Assembly (NCBI RefSeq): GCF_000012845.1
Contig: NC_009615.1
Coordinates: 2,007,501 to 2,071,500 of the forward strand
DNA length: 64,000 bases
Reading direction: 5' to 3'
Source of the DNA: Parabacteroides distasonis ATCC 8503
Lineage (GTDB): Bacteria > Bacteroidota > Bacteroidia > Bacteroidales > Tannerellaceae
Made by a program: the position numbers and the translations under genes. How positions within the stretch are numbered: position 1 is the stretch's first letter; each line of letters opens with the position of its first letter. Below, in pieces: positions 8,971-18,620 of this stretch. Below the pieces are notes generated by a model. It had not been told where the DNA came from. It saw only the letters and a list, made by a program, of their open reading frames with translations, and made no database searches.

Positions 8971-9108
8971 GATTTACATATACTTTAACTTATAAAACTC
9001 ACACATTCATTGTTATCTATAAAAGAAGATGCAAAGTTGGCGTAAACGCTGCAATCTCCGCAAATTCTTATTATTTTTGTTTCAAATTATAACGAAAAAA
9101 TTACGCAT

Positions 9109-11175
9109 ATGGTATTAGCCTCGACAATAGATTTCACATTGCCCTTAGCGGACCCGGTATTAAAATTTCTCTTGATTCTTTTAATTATCCTGGCCGCTCC
9201 CCTTTTATTAAACAAGCTGAGAATCCCTCACCTGCTTGGACTGATCATTGCCGGCGCAATTATCGGACCGCACGGCTTTAATCTCGTATTACGGGATAGC
9301 AGCATTATCTTGTCCGGGACGGCGGGATTGCTTTATATCATGTTTCTCGCCGGATTGGAAATCGATATGGCGGATTTTAAGAGAAATAGTACGAAAAGCC
9401 TAGCATTCGGCATGTACACATTCCTCATTCCGATGATCCTAGGAACGGTTGTCGGAATATGGGTCCTGCGATTCAACGTATTGACCTCCGTTTTACTCGC
9501 CAGTATGTTCGCCTCCCATACATTGATCGCCTATCCGATTATCAGCAAACTGGGTATCAGCAAAAACAAAGCTGTCAGTATCACCGTAGGAGGAACGATG
9601 ATCACTGATACCTTGGCATTGCTCGTCCTAACGATCATTGTCGGCATGGCCACCGGACAGGTCAACGATATGTTTTGGATTCGTCTGGGGGTTTCCATCT
9701 TGATATTCGCGTTAATCGTATTATTCGGTTTCCCTTTCATTGGGCGTTGGTTCTTTAAGCATGTACACGATAATATATCACAGTATATATTCGTGCTGGT
9801 GATGGTATTTCTGGGATCTTTCCTAGCTCAGGTAGCGGGTATGGAGGCGATCATCGGGGCGTTCTTATCCGGACTAGCCCTAAATCGCCTTATCCCGCAA
9901 AGCTCACCCTTGATGAATCGTGTCGAGTTCGTAGGAAATGCCATATTCATCCCATTCTTCTTGTTGGGCGTAGGTATGTTAATAGATTATCGTACGTTCT
10001 TTACCAGTTTCGAGACCATTAAAGTAGGGCTTATCATGATTATCGTAGCTACGGCCGCCAAATACATAGCCGCTTGGATGACCCAAAAGACTTTCCATCT
10101 GTCCACAGATCAGCGAAGCGTTATTTTCGGCTTAAGTAACGCACAAGCCGCCGCTACATTGGCCGCCGTGATGGTCGGATATAACGTAATCACCGGAACA
10201 GACGCTAATGGGGAACCAATCCGGTTATTAAATGAGAGCGTGTTGAACGGTACGATCCTGATGATACTTGTCACTTGTACCATCGCCTCTTTCGCCGCCC
10301 AAAAAGGCGCTCATAACATAGCGGCCCAAGATATATCCGATAAGGAGGAAAACAAAAAAGAATCAGAGCATATCTTGATACCGGTCAGCAATGAAGAGAC
10401 CGTGGAAGAGCTGGTCAACCTCAGCTTGGCGATCAAATCTCCCCAAAACAAGAACGGCTTGTTTGCCCTAAAAGTGATAGATAACCATCATTCAGACGAG
10501 AAAGCGTTAAAACAATCCCGCAGGGTTCTACAGACCGCAGTCAATACGGCTGCCGCCACGGATACCCGGATGAAAGATTTATTAAGATATGACTTAAGCG
10601 TATCGAATGCTATCGCCAGCGTGGTAAAAGAGCGGGAGATCACAGATCTGGTAGTGGGATTGCACAAGGAAAAAGATATACCGGCGGCCTTCCTAGGCCA
10701 TATCGTGGAAAGTGTATTGGCGGAAAGTAGTGTAAGTACATTCATATACAAGCCCGCACAACCCATATCTACCGTTAGACGGCATCTGATCATCATCCCG
10801 GAATTGGCCGAAAAAGAAATCGGTTTCAACCAAATCATCTTCCGGTTACGAAACGTGACCCAGAACACAGGTGCAGCGACAGTCTTTTACGGTTCGGAAG
10901 CGACCTTGAATGCCTTAAAGAAATTATTAGCCAAGAAAAGCGGAGAAGCCAGTTATATCGAATTCAACGACTGGGATGACTTCCTGATCGTTTTCCGGGA
11001 TATAAAACCGGACGACACGATGTGGATTATCCTTAGCCGCAAGGAAGGACTTTCCTACGCTCCCGCCATGGCCCGTATCCCCAAGTACCTCAACAAATAC
11101 TTCCAGGCAAACAGTTTCGTATTGGCATATCCCGTGCAAGCTGGCATGAACGAGGGTACTCGCTATCTGACTTAA
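9109..11175 (+). CDS. Cation:proton antiporter (CPA2-type) with cytoplasmic tail
   Basis: A 688-residue inner-membrane antiporter exchanging a monovalent cation (Na+ or K+) for protons. About 12 hydrophobic segments span residues 15-400, with the Gly-rich LLGLIIAGAIIGPHGF typical of the Na/H exchanger fold and a conserved region around GAFLSGLALNRLIP. From about 415 there is a soluble domain resembling tandem universal-stress-protein modules (LIPVSNEETVEELVNLSL; KEREITDLVVGLH). A -7 box TATTTTTG lies at 9072-9079. It ends 3 bp from the stop of the convergent flavoprotein gene with no terminator between, so the transcripts probably overlap. A second antiporter of similar design is at 34581. 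Ion specificity is unknown. Confidence 0.85.
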   Translation: MVLASTIDFTLPLADPVLKFLLILLIILAAPLLLNKLRIPHLLGLIIAGAIIGPHGFNLVLRDSSIILSGTAGLLYIMFLAGLEIDMADFKRNSTKSLAFGMYTFLIPMILGTVVGIWVLRFNVLTSVLLASMFASHTLIAYPIISKLGISKNKAVSITVGGTMITDTLALLVLTIIVGMATGQVNDMFWIRLGVSILIFALIVLFGFPFIGRWFFKHVHDNISQYIFVLVMVFLGSFLAQVAGMEAIIGAFLSGLALNRLIPQSSPLMNRVEFVGNAIFIPFFLLGVGMLIDYRTFFTSFETIKVGLIMIIVATAAKYIAAWMTQKTFHLSTDQRSVIFGLSNAQAAATLAAVMVGYNVITGTDANGEPIRLLNESVLNGTILMILVTCTIASFAAQKGAHNIAAQDISDKEENKKESEHILIPVSNEETVEELVNLSLAIKSPQNKNGLFALKVIDNHHSDEKALKQSRRVLQTAVNTAAATDTRMKDLLRYDLSVSNAIASVVKEREITDLVVGLHKEKDIPAAFLGHIVESVLAESSVSTFIYKPAQPISTVRRHLIIIPELAEKEIGFNQIIFRLRNVTQNTGAATVFYGSEATLNALKKLLAKKSGEASYIEFNDWDDFLIVFRDIKPDDTMWIILSRKEGLSYAPAMARIPKYLNKYFQANSFVLAYPVQAGMNEGTRYLT

Positions 11176-11178
11176 CCA

Positions 11179-12174
11179 TTACGGAACCAGCCTCTCACGC
11201 CAAGACTTTCGAGGTGAGTACGGCATTTTCCGCTTGGCGTATCCCAGACGGAGGCTCAAGGCTGGAATCTCGTTGGTGAAAGACAAGTCTTTCGCCAGCA
11301 AACCGGAAAGATCACGCACCTCACAAGGCTGGTTCAAAAAGGCGAAAGCGATATTCTTTTCCGTAGCTCTCAAAAGAAAACGTTGCAAACTCCGGCCTAG
11401 CGCAAACCATTCCGGTAGCGTATTTATCCGTAAGGCGAACAAGGCTAAATGAGAAGAAGAGTCCAGCTTCTTCTTGTCTCCCCTATTTTGTATGCCGGCT
11501 TTCAAGACACTTCCCATGATTGTCTCTGAGATAAGACGGGGAAGGTTCGGCGCCCCGAACACCGCATAACTCAGGCCGTCCGATGTAGCTCGTACATGAT
11601 TCTTATTAAAACGCATCCATGATTTCAGCTCTCGCTTAAACAGACGATCGTTCATTTGCCGGTTATTCCCCGCAAATATATAAGAAGAAAGCGTATCGAA
11701 CTCCCACTCTCCTTTCGACCACAAATGCAGACTGATATTTTCCTCCAAAGGCGTATTCCTCAAATAGCTCAGTTGATCCGATGGAATCATTTCCCCGGAA
11801 TATATGCCTCGATTCGTCTGTCTCACCGAAATTTCCTCGATAAGCCCACTCGTCTCCTTAATCATCGATGCCTCCGACAAGAGTACGGTGATCTCCCCCG
11901 ATCCTGAAAAAAACGGTAGCGGAGTATATCCTTTTGCCTCAGCCGCAATGCAAAGATTCTCGGTGGCGCATCCTAAGCTAATAAATAACTCACGGTTATC
12001 CGGATCTACGGCCGGAAGGGACTTACTCATATCCGGAAGAATCTGTATCCTATCCTTTTGCACACGAAACAACCAAGGTTGGGTATTATGCCCCGATGGG
12101 GCTTTCACGGCTTGTTCCATCATATAGATAAAATCCGGCCGTATATCACTTATCCGCAATGATCCTGTTTCCAT
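11179..12174 (-). CDS. Acg-family FMN-binding oxidoreductase
   Basis: About 331 residues from the ATG at 12174; a GTG at 12186 would add four. It is related to the mycobacterial Acg group of nitroreductase-fold flavoproteins. Visible signatures are APSGHNTQPWLF near the N-terminus (FMN-binding region), VDPDNRELFISLGCATENL, and a second nitroreductase-like segment with RQTNRG. Acg proteins bind FMN but often lack classic nitroreductase activity, with proposed roles in flavin storage or stress survival. No membrane segments are seen. It is transcribed towards the antiporter and is not in an operon; the tRNA cluster terminator lies just upstream. Confidence 0.75.
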   Translation of the reverse strand: METGSLRISDIRPDFIYMMEQAVKAPSGHNTQPWLFRVQKDRIQILPDMSKSLPAVDPDNRELFISLGCATENLCIAAEAKGYTPLPFFSGSGEITVLLSEASMIKETSGLIEEISVRQTNRGIYSGEMIPSDQLSYLRNTPLEENISLHLWSKGEWEFDTLSSYIFAGNNRQMNDRLFKRELKSWMRFNKNHVRATSDGLSYAVFGAPNLPRLISETIMGSVLKAGIQNRGDKKKLDSSSHLALFALRINTLPEWFALGRSLQRFLLRATEKNIAFAFLNQPCEVRDLSGLLAKDLSFTNEIPALSLRLGYAKRKMPYSPRKSWRERLVP

Positions 12175-12248
12175 ATTATTATACACTTTCTCATTCTAGC
12201 GATGCCCGCTACCTCTTTCCGTTTGTGCCCGGACAAACGCCTCAAAAA

Positions 12249-12280
12249 CAAAAAATCCCGTAAAGCTTTCGCCTTACAGG
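12249..12280 (-). terminator. Terminator of the Lys-Lys-Ser tRNA transcript
   Basis: Minus-strand 10-bp stem (CCTGTAAGGC with GCTTTACGGG, including G-U pairs) closed by a GAAA tetraloop and followed by ATTTTTTG, 9 nt after the tRNA-Ser. Confidence 0.7.
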
Positions 12281-12288
12281 ACTCTCTG

Positions 12289-12373
12289 CGGAAAGACAGG
12301 GATTCGAACCCCGGGAACCTCTCAGTTCAACGGTTTTCAAGACCGCCGCAATCGACCACTCTGCCATCTTTCC
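12289..12373 (-). tRNA. tRNA-Ser (anticodon TGA)
   Basis: 85-nt class II tRNA. Acceptor stem GGAAAGA/TCTTTCC with discriminator G, anticodon loop CTTGAAA (TGA), long variable arm and T loop GTTCGAATC. CCA is not encoded. It differs from the copy at 20569 by a single base in the variable arm and is the last gene of a three-tRNA transcript. Confidence 0.95.
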
Positions 12374-12388
12374 AATAAGTAAATCGTG

Positions 12389-12461
12389 TGACCTGGGAGG
12401 GGCTCGAACCCTCGACCCAATGATTAAGAGTCATTTGCTCTACCAGCTGAGCTACCAAGTC
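12389..12461 (-). tRNA. tRNA-Lys (anticodon CTT)
   Basis: 73-nt tRNA with acceptor stem GACTTGG/CCAGGTC, anticodon stem AATGA/TCATT and loop CTCTTAA (CTT), reading AAG. T arm GAGGG-TTCGAGC-CCCTC. CCA is not encoded. It is a near-identical tandem copy of the next gene, differing by one base in the D arm. Confidence 0.95.
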
Positions 12462-12480
12462 AACATGTTATTTGTTTGAG

Positions 12481-12553
12481 TGACCTGGGAGGGGCTCGAA
12501 CCCTCGACCCAATGATTAAGAGTCATTTGCTCTACCAACTGAGCTACCAAGTC
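12481..12553 (-). tRNA. tRNA-Lys (anticodon CTT), second copy
   Basis: 73-nt tandem duplicate of the preceding tRNA-Lys, differing by one D-arm base (AGTTGG instead of AGCTGG). It is the first gene of the tRNA transcript, 58 bp downstream of a consensus promoter. Confidence 0.95.
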
Positions 12554-12610
12554 ATTCTGTTTCGCTATCGTTACTTTTTCAAACCACCGTTTGTTTCTCG
12601 ATTGCGGGTG

Positions 12611-12640
12611 CAAAGATAGAGGTTTTATTTTTCCCCGCAA
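12611..12640 (-). promoter_or_regulatory. Promoter of the tRNA cluster
   Basis: Minus strand TTG (12638-12640), 19-bp spacer, TATCTTTG (12611-12618), a full match to the Bacteroidetes consensus. Confidence 0.75.
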
Positions 12641-12669
12641 ACTTTTCGACTACTTTTTTTCATAAAATT

Positions 12670-13473
12670 TTAATCAAACTCGTAAATATCCGAGGGTGTA
12701 GTCCGCTTCAACGCTACCAATGAGACATCTTTCCCTACCCTTATGCCCTCTTGGAAAAGACGTATATCCACTGTCTTATAGGCCAGTTCGGGATGGTTAT
12801 TGTCCCGGCTGAGATGGCAAAGCCAGATATTCTTCAAACCGGTATTATAATGGGTCGCCAAGAACTCCGCGGCCTCCCTATTACTCAAATGCCCGGTCGG
12901 GCTCGCCACCCGCTCTTTCAAGAAAGCAGGATATGTACCGAAACGAAGCATCTCCTCGTCATAGTTCGCTTCCAATATTAAATGGTTCGCCATGCAGATA
13001 TATTTCCCCACCGTGTCCGTGATATGGCCTACGTCGGTAGCGAAAGTGAATTTATGATTACCATACTCGATATGGTACCCCACATTATCAGTACTATCGT
13101 GAGGCACCTCGAAAGCCGTGATACGGAAATCACGGATAAGGAATGGAACTTCTTTTTCTATAACCTTACGGGAGACACATAAGGTCTCCTCCACATACCG
13201 GCTCTTATCAATCCCCCGGTGCACGTCGGCTGTCGCATAGACAGGAATGCAAAGCTTCTCGCCCAAATACCCGACCGTCTTGATATGATCCGCATGATCG
13301 TGGGTAATCAACACGGCCACGATCTTGGTAAAATCGATCGACCGGTCCTTCAATACTTTCTTTATGGTCCGGATTCCGATACCTGCGTCAATCAGCATAC
13401 CGAATTCCGAAGTCCCCAAATAATAGCAGTTCCCACTGCTCCCACTCGCTAAACTCAGAAATGATAGTTTCAT
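12670..13473 (-). CDS. MBL-fold metallo-hydrolase, WalJ/YycJ-like
   Basis: A 267-residue cytoplasmic metallo-beta-lactamase-fold protein starting MKLSFLSLASGSSGN, the characteristic opening of WalJ/YycJ. The metal-binding motif THDHADH is at about 57-63. Further ligands are suggested by ATDVGH and CHLSRDNN. WalJ proteins are proposed 5'-to-3' exonucleases linked to DNA repair or replication-cell division coordination; no WalRK genes are near. Downstream lie tRNAs on the same strand with their own promoter. Family assignment is firm, in vivo role inferred. Confidence 0.85.
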   Translation of the reverse strand: MKLSFLSLASGSSGNCYYLGTSEFGMLIDAGIGIRTIKKVLKDRSIDFTKIVAVLITHDHADHIKTVGYLGEKLCIPVYATADVHRGIDKSRYVEETLCVSRKVIEKEVPFLIRDFRITAFEVPHDSTDNVGYHIEYGNHKFTFATDVGHITDTVGKYICMANHLILEANYDEEMLRFGTYPAFLKERVASPTGHLSNREAAEFLATHYNTGLKNIWLCHLSRDNNHPELAYKTVDIRLFQEGIRVGKDVSLVALKRTTPSDIYEFD

Positions 13474-13522
13474 ACTCTCCTATTCCGCAACACTGCTTTT
13501 TTTCTGTTTTACATAGTATACA

Positions 13523-14587
13523 CTAGGGGCGGAACGTCTCAGGGATCGATACCTCCCCGATCAACGAGCAGTTCATATGCTCCTTCACCTCGTCGGGTGT
13601 CAGCCCATGGCCGAAGAGGAACATTAGCTTCGTCACGGCGCTCTCCGTCGTACTATCGAAGCCGCTCGTCACGCCTGCCTCCAACAATTTGTGCCCCGTC
13701 TCATAACGGTGCATCTCCACACTTCCGGCCCTACACTGAGTAACATTCACGATAACGATACCACGGTCTACAGCCTCCTTCAACATATTCAAGAACCATT
13801 CCTCGCACGGAGCATTTCCGCTTCCGAATGTTTCCATCACCACACCTTTCAGACCCGGGATATTCAGGATACTTTCCACTACTTGCGGAGAAATTCCGGG
13901 GAATAGTTTTAGTATAGCGATATTTCGGTCCAACAAATAATGCGGCTTCAGCGGCTTACGCGATACCGGATGATATACCTGCGGCAGATCATACTTGATA
14001 TAGATACCCGCATGGGCCAAAGCCGGGTAATTGTACGAACGGAACGCATTAAAATTATCTGCGTTTATCTTACTCGTACGATTCCCCCTCAATAAATCAT
14101 TCTCAAAAAAGATACAGACCTCCGGGACCAACGGTAAGCCGTTCTCCTTGGCAGCCGCTATCTCGATCGCCGTAATCAAGTTCTCCTTCCCATCGGTACG
14201 CAACATCCCGATCGGTAATTGCGATCCCGTAAGGATCACCGGCTTACTTAGGTTCTCAAGCATAAAACTCAATGCCGATGCCGTATACGACATTGTATCC
14301 GTGCCATGCAGTACCACGAAGCCGTCGTATTTCTGATAATTATCGGCGATGATTTTCACGATCTTCATCCACGAGTCCGGCCCCATCTCCGAGGAGTCCA
14401 TCGGAGGATCGAACTGTATCGTGGCCACCGAATACCCCAGTTTCTTCAACTCCGGCATATTGTCCTTCAAATGCTGGAAATTAAACGACTCTAACACTCC
14501 AGTCTCCGGATTCTCGATCATACCTATCGTCCCACCCGTATATATCAACAGGATGGAAGCCTTTTCTTGTTGAGTATGCATGTCCAT
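13523..14587 (-). CDS. ansA: Type I L-asparaginase
   Basis: Hydrolyses L-asparagine to aspartate and ammonia. About 354 residues from the ATG at 14587; ATG 14581 and a TTG at 14599 are alternatives. The first nucleophile motif IYTGGTIGM is near the N-terminus and the second catalytic motif VLHGTDTMSYTAS near 95-107. The substrate loop PVILTGSQLPIG and the Asn/Asp-interacting C-terminal region follow. No signal peptide is present, so it is the cytoplasmic type I enzyme. It starts 22 bp after the TRIC-like channel gene and is probably cotranscribed with it. Confidence 0.9.
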   Translation of the reverse strand: MDMHTQQEKASILLIYTGGTIGMIENPETGVLESFNFQHLKDNMPELKKLGYSVATIQFDPPMDSSEMGPDSWMKIVKIIADNYQKYDGFVVLHGTDTMSYTASALSFMLENLSKPVILTGSQLPIGMLRTDGKENLITAIEIAAAKENGLPLVPEVCIFFENDLLRGNRTSKINADNFNAFRSYNYPALAHAGIYIKYDLPQVYHPVSRKPLKPHYLLDRNIAILKLFPGISPQVVESILNIPGLKGVVMETFGSGNAPCEEWFLNMLKEAVDRGIVIVNVTQCRAGSVEMHRYETGHKLLEAGVTSGFDSTTESAVTKLMFLFGHGLTPDEVKEHMNCSLIGEVSIPETFRP

Positions 14588-14609
14588 ATAATTATGCAAA
14601 GTTAATAAA

Positions 14610-15221
14610 TTATTCTTCTCCTTTCAACACCGGAACACTTATATGATATTTTACGGCGATTATACGTGCGAGGAACACGCTCAACGCCGATACGAACTGT
14701 ATCATCGCCGCCGACATAGAAGTTTGCATACATATATAATATATCAAACCGCCAAAGACACAAGCCAACGCATAAATATCTTTCCGGAATATCAAAGGTT
14801 CCTCATTAATCAATATATCCCTCATCATACCGCCAAACGAGCCGGTTATAGTTCCCATCACGATCGCCACCCACATGGGAAACCCGAAATCCAAGGTCTT
14901 GGCGATACCTACCACCACAAACAACCCCAATCCGATAGCATCGAATATAAAAAATGTATTGTTCAAACGGATCACGTATTTTCGGAAAGCGATAACGAAC
15001 AACAAAGCCAAGGCCGAGACAATCAAATAAGAGGCTTGTTCCATCCAAAAAGGCACCGCATTCAATAAAATATCACGAATCGTACCTCCTCCTACAGCGG
15101 TCACGACACCCACCACATAGGCGCCAAACCAATCAAATTGTTTCGCAGAAGCCAATCTTATGCCACTTATGGCAAACGCAAAGGTCCCTGTATAGTCACA
15201 AAAGGTGATAAAATCTATCAT
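14610..15221 (-). CDS. TRIC/UPF0126-type membrane channel protein
   Basis: A 203-residue inner-membrane protein with about seven hydrophobic segments and internal duplication: GAYVVGVVTAVGGGTIRD (about 32-49) and VAIVMGTITGSFGGMMRD (about 115-132) are the paired Gly-rich repeats of the prokaryotic TRIC (YadS/UPF0126) family. Characterised homologues are trimeric cation channels with K+ preference. The ATG at 15221 is chosen over an open frame extending to 15257 because a -7 box TATTTTTG lies at 15235-15242, implying a very short leader. It precedes ansA by 22 bp. Confidence 0.85.
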   Translation of the reverse strand: MIDFITFCDYTGTFAFAISGIRLASAKQFDWFGAYVVGVVTAVGGGTIRDILLNAVPFWMEQASYLIVSALALLFVIAFRKYVIRLNNTFFIFDAIGLGLFVVVGIAKTLDFGFPMWVAIVMGTITGSFGGMMRDILINEEPLIFRKDIYALACVFGGLIYYICMQTSMSAAMIQFVSALSVFLARIIAVKYHISVPVLKGEE

Positions 15222-15234
15222 TTTGTTTTTTTCG

Positions 15235-15242
15235 CAAAAATA
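15235..15242 (-). promoter_or_regulatory. -7 box upstream of the TRIC-like gene
   Basis: TATTTTTG on the minus strand; a CTG lies 20 bp upstream as a weak -33. It lies between the longer and shorter candidate starts and decides for ATG 15221. Confidence 0.45.
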
Positions 15243-15393
15243 CGGAATAGTTCGCAAATAACAGCATTTATAGAAAGAATACCTAACAATAATTTAAACC
15301 AAACGAATCCCTTAATGTTTATTATATATAAGTTTGCGGAGTGGTTATAACCGTAACCTATTGATTTTTATTTACAAAAGAGAATTGAGTTAG

Positions 15394-16875
15394 ATGAGGA
15401 TGAAAAAATGCATGTTGATCGGGTTGATCTGTCTGCTATCCAGCCAATGGATGTGGGGGCAACACTTCCCTCAGATGGATGCCCGCAATTACGTGAGCGA
15501 CACGGCCCTTTTCATTCCACGCCGCCCTTGGTTGGCAGCAAGCGAGGTATTCGGAATGAACATGGCCGTCTGGACTTTCGACCGTTTCTTAATGAACGAG
15601 GATTTCGCGAAGATAAACGGACATACGATTAAGCAAAACTTCAAGACGGGGCCTGTTTGGGACACGGATAAGTTCTCTACCAATCTGGTCGCCCATCCCT
15701 ATCACGGATCGTTATATTTCAACGCGGCCCGTAGCAATGGACTGAATTTCTGGCAATCCATTCCATTCGCGGCGGGAGGCAGCCTAATGTGGGAATTCTT
15801 TATGGAAACGGAACCGCCCTCCATCAATGACATGCTTGCCACCTCTTTCGGCGGTATAGAATTAGGTGAGATTACCTACCGGCTCTCCGACTTATTCATC
15901 GACAACCGCTCCCACGGGGCGGAACGTGTGGGACGGGAGATCTTATCCGGTTTGATATCTCCGATGCGGGCGATCAATCGTATCATCACGGGAGAAGCTT
16001 GGAGACACAGCAGCTCCAAGGGGCGTGTCTACACCTCGGTTCCCGTAAACTTCATCGTGGGTGTTGGTCCTCGCTTCCTTGCCGAGCAGGAAGGCTCCAA
16101 GCATGGCACTACGAGCATGCACGTATCCTTCAGGTTGGATTATGGAGATCCTTTCAATGATGATTTCTATTCGCCCTATGAATGGTTTCAGTTGAAGGCC
16201 GGGTTCGATTTCTTTTCGAGCCAGCCGCTCATCAGCCAAGTCAATGCCGTTGGGGCTATCTGGGGGAAACAGGTCTGGAGTAAAGGCCCTCGTAGTCTGG
16301 CCGCTGGAATCTTTCAGCATTTCGACTACTATGATTCCGAGTTAAAATCCAATAGTTCCCAAACGGTAGCTCCCTACCGCATATCGGAAGCGGCGGCGGT
16401 CGGTGGTGGATTGATCTATTACAAAAGAGGCACGCCGGACAATAAGGTAGATGTTTACGCCGAATTATACGGAACAGGAGTCGCCTTGGGCGCAAGCATC
16501 TCCGATTACCTCCGGCTGGAAGAGAGAGATTATAATCTGGGAAGCGGTTATAGCGTGAAAGCGTTTACCGGATTGGCCTACGATAAACGCTGGGCGTTCT
16601 TGATCGATTTGGAGAACTACCATATCTTCACATGGAAAGGATACGAGCCGGATATAGACTGGAATGCGGTGGACCCTACAAAGTTAAACGTACAAGGCGA
16701 TGCCGGCAACGCACGTTTAACGGTATTTTCCACCACCTTAGCCTATATGTCCAAGCATAAATGGAATATTGCGTTGCGAAATCGTTATTTCTCCCGCCGT
16801 ACCCATTATAAGTATCATAAAGATATAGATAGCTCCACGTATGATATTATGCTGACGCTTGGGTGGAGGATTTAA
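15394..16875 (+). CDS. DUF3943 domain protein (exported, outer-membrane-like)
   Basis: A 493-residue protein with a signal peptide cleaved near WGQ (about residue 22) and a DUF3943 domain centred on HPYHGSLYFNAARSNG (about 97-112) with a downstream acidic LATSFGGIELGEITYRLSD. The C-terminal half alternates hydrophobic and polar residues with many aromatics and ends in LGWRI, compatible with an outer-membrane beta barrel. Function is unknown. A -7 box TAAGTTTG is at 15329-15336. The second ATG (15400) is also a possible start. Its TAA overlaps that of the convergent ABC-F gene within a shared TTAA. Confidence 0.75.
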   Translation: MRMKKCMLIGLICLLSSQWMWGQHFPQMDARNYVSDTALFIPRRPWLAASEVFGMNMAVWTFDRFLMNEDFAKINGHTIKQNFKTGPVWDTDKFSTNLVAHPYHGSLYFNAARSNGLNFWQSIPFAAGGSLMWEFFMETEPPSINDMLATSFGGIELGEITYRLSDLFIDNRSHGAERVGREILSGLISPMRAINRIITGEAWRHSSSKGRVYTSVPVNFIVGVGPRFLAEQEGSKHGTTSMHVSFRLDYGDPFNDDFYSPYEWFQLKAGFDFFSSQPLISQVNAVGAIWGKQVWSKGPRSLAAGIFQHFDYYDSELKSNSSQTVAPYRISEAAAVGGGLIYYKRGTPDNKVDVYAELYGTGVALGASISDYLRLEERDYNLGSGYSVKAFTGLAYDKRWAFLIDLENYHIFTWKGYEPDIDWNAVDPTKLNVQGDAGNARLTVFSTTLAYMSKHKWNIALRNRYFSRRTHYKYHKDIDSSTYDIMLTLGWRI

Positions 16876-18509
16876 TTCTTCCGCTCAAGCTCACGCAGAT
16901 TCTCCATCTTCTTGCGCTGCATAAACTCATAGATGCCTTCCAAATGCTCCGTCACTTTTTGGTTTCCGAACTCATAGACCTTAGAGACCAGCCCATCCAA
17001 GAAATCACGGTCGTGGGATACGACGATCAACGTCCCGTCAAAGTCAAGCAACGCCTGCTTCAAGATATCCTTCGTCTTCATATCCAGATGGTTTGTCGGC
17101 TCATCCAGAATCAGCAAGTTCACAGGCTCCAACAATAGCTTAATCATAGCCAGACGTGTGCGCTCGCCACCGGAAAGCACCTTCACCTTCTTCGCCGAGT
17201 TCTCGCCGCCAAACATGAACGCACCCAGCAGATCCTTGATCTTATTACGGATATCGCCTTGCGCCACATCGTCTATCGTCTGGAAAACCGTAAGATTCTC
17301 ATCCAGCAGGGAGGCTTGGTTCTGGGCGAAATAACCGATCATCACGTTATGCCCCAGCGTCAACGTCCCCTCATGCTCGATCTCTTTCATGATACACTTC
17401 ACCAAGGTAGACTTACCCTCGCCATTCTTCCCGACGAAAGCGATCTTATCCCCTCGCTCGATCATCAGATTAGCGTTTCGGAAAACCGTATGATCGCCAT
17501 ACGCTTTCGAGACATTCTCGATCGTCACCGGATAAGAGCCCGAACGAGGCGAAGGCGGAAACTTCAAGCGCAAAGCCGAGGTATCTTCCTCATCCACCTC
17601 CAAGATCTCCAGTTTCTCCAGCATCTTCACACGGCTCTGCACCTGCAAGGTCTTGGAGTACGTGCCCTTGAAACGCTCGATGAACTCTCTCGTCTCGGCT
17701 ATCATCTTCTGTTGCTCGTCATAAGCCTTCTGTTGTTGCTCACGACGTTCCTTCCGTAATTGCAAGTATTGGCTATAGTTTACCTTATAATCATAAATCC
17801 GGCCCATCGTCACCTCGATCGTACGAGTCGTGATATGATCCACGAACGCACGGTCGTGGCTGATCACCACTACGGCCTGACCGTTATCGATCAAGAAATC
17901 CTCCAACCACTGGATAGACTCGATATCCAAGTGATTCGTCGGCTCATCCAGCAAAAGGACATCCGGTTTCTTCAACAGTAGTTTCGCCAGCTCGATACGC
18001 ATACGCCAGCCACCGCTGAATTCACTGGTTTGCCGGTCGAAATCCTCCCGTTTGAAACCCAGTCCCAACAAGGTTTTCTCTATATCGGCGTCGTAATTGA
18101 TCTCCTCTATGGAATAGAATTTCTCGCTCAAGGTAGAGACCCGCTCGATCAGCTCCATATAACTATCCGACTCATAGTCCGTACGAGTCTCCAGTTGCTT
18201 ATTCAATTCGGCGATCTCCGCCTCCATCTCGTGCAGATGGGCGAAAGCCTGCGCCGTCTCCTCGAAAACGGTACGGCCATCCTCCGTCATCAAATGCTGC
18301 GGCAAATAAGCGATCACGGTATCTTTAGGGGCGGACACTTTTCCACGGCTTGGCTCCCGCACGCCGGCCAATATCTTCAACAAGGTAGATTTACCGGCAC
18401 CGTTCTTACCCATCAAGGCGATACGATCTTTCTCGTTAATCACAAAAGAAACATCCGAGAAAAGGGCGCTTCCACCAAACTCTACTGTTAGTCCGTCAAC
18501 TGAAATCAT
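16872..18509 (-). CDS. ABC-F family ATPase
   Basis: A 545-residue soluble protein with two fused nucleotide-binding domains and no membrane segments. Walker A motifs are GKNGAGKS (34-41) and GKNGEGKS (about 360). ABC signatures are FSGGWRMRIEL and LSGGERTRLAM, and the Walker B motifs are LLLDEPTNHLD and LILDEPTNHLD. Between the domains is a charged coiled-coil linker of about 80 residues, typical of ABC-F factors. The C-terminal extension is short, closer to YbiT/YkpA than to Uup or EttA. These proteins bind the ribosomal E site to relieve stalling or confer antibiotic protection; which applies is unknown. It ends in a 3-base overlap with the convergent DUF3943 gene. Confidence 0.85.
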   Translation of the reverse strand: MISVDGLTVEFGGSALFSDVSFVINEKDRIALMGKNGAGKSTLLKILAGVREPSRGKVSAPKDTVIAYLPQHLMTEDGRTVFEETAQAFAHLHEMEAEIAELNKQLETRTDYESDSYMELIERVSTLSEKFYSIEEINYDADIEKTLLGLGFKREDFDRQTSEFSGGWRMRIELAKLLLKKPDVLLLDEPTNHLDIESIQWLEDFLIDNGQAVVVISHDRAFVDHITTRTIEVTMGRIYDYKVNYSQYLQLRKERREQQQKAYDEQQKMIAETREFIERFKGTYSKTLQVQSRVKMLEKLEILEVDEEDTSALRLKFPPSPRSGSYPVTIENVSKAYGDHTVFRNANLMIERGDKIAFVGKNGEGKSTLVKCIMKEIEHEGTLTLGHNVMIGYFAQNQASLLDENLTVFQTIDDVAQGDIRNKIKDLLGAFMFGGENSAKKVKVLSGGERTRLAMIKLLLEPVNLLILDEPTNHLDMKTKDILKQALLDFDGTLIVVSHDRDFLDGLVSKVYEFGNQKVTEHLEGIYEFMQRKKMENLRELERKN

Positions 18510-18620
18510 ATGTTTATTTTAATACATTAATATAATGAAGCCGCGAAGATAAGAAAAATCCCTTTCATTAGGGATGTACAGGAGATTTCATACGATCTTT
18601 CCGGGGCAAGACTAGGAAGA

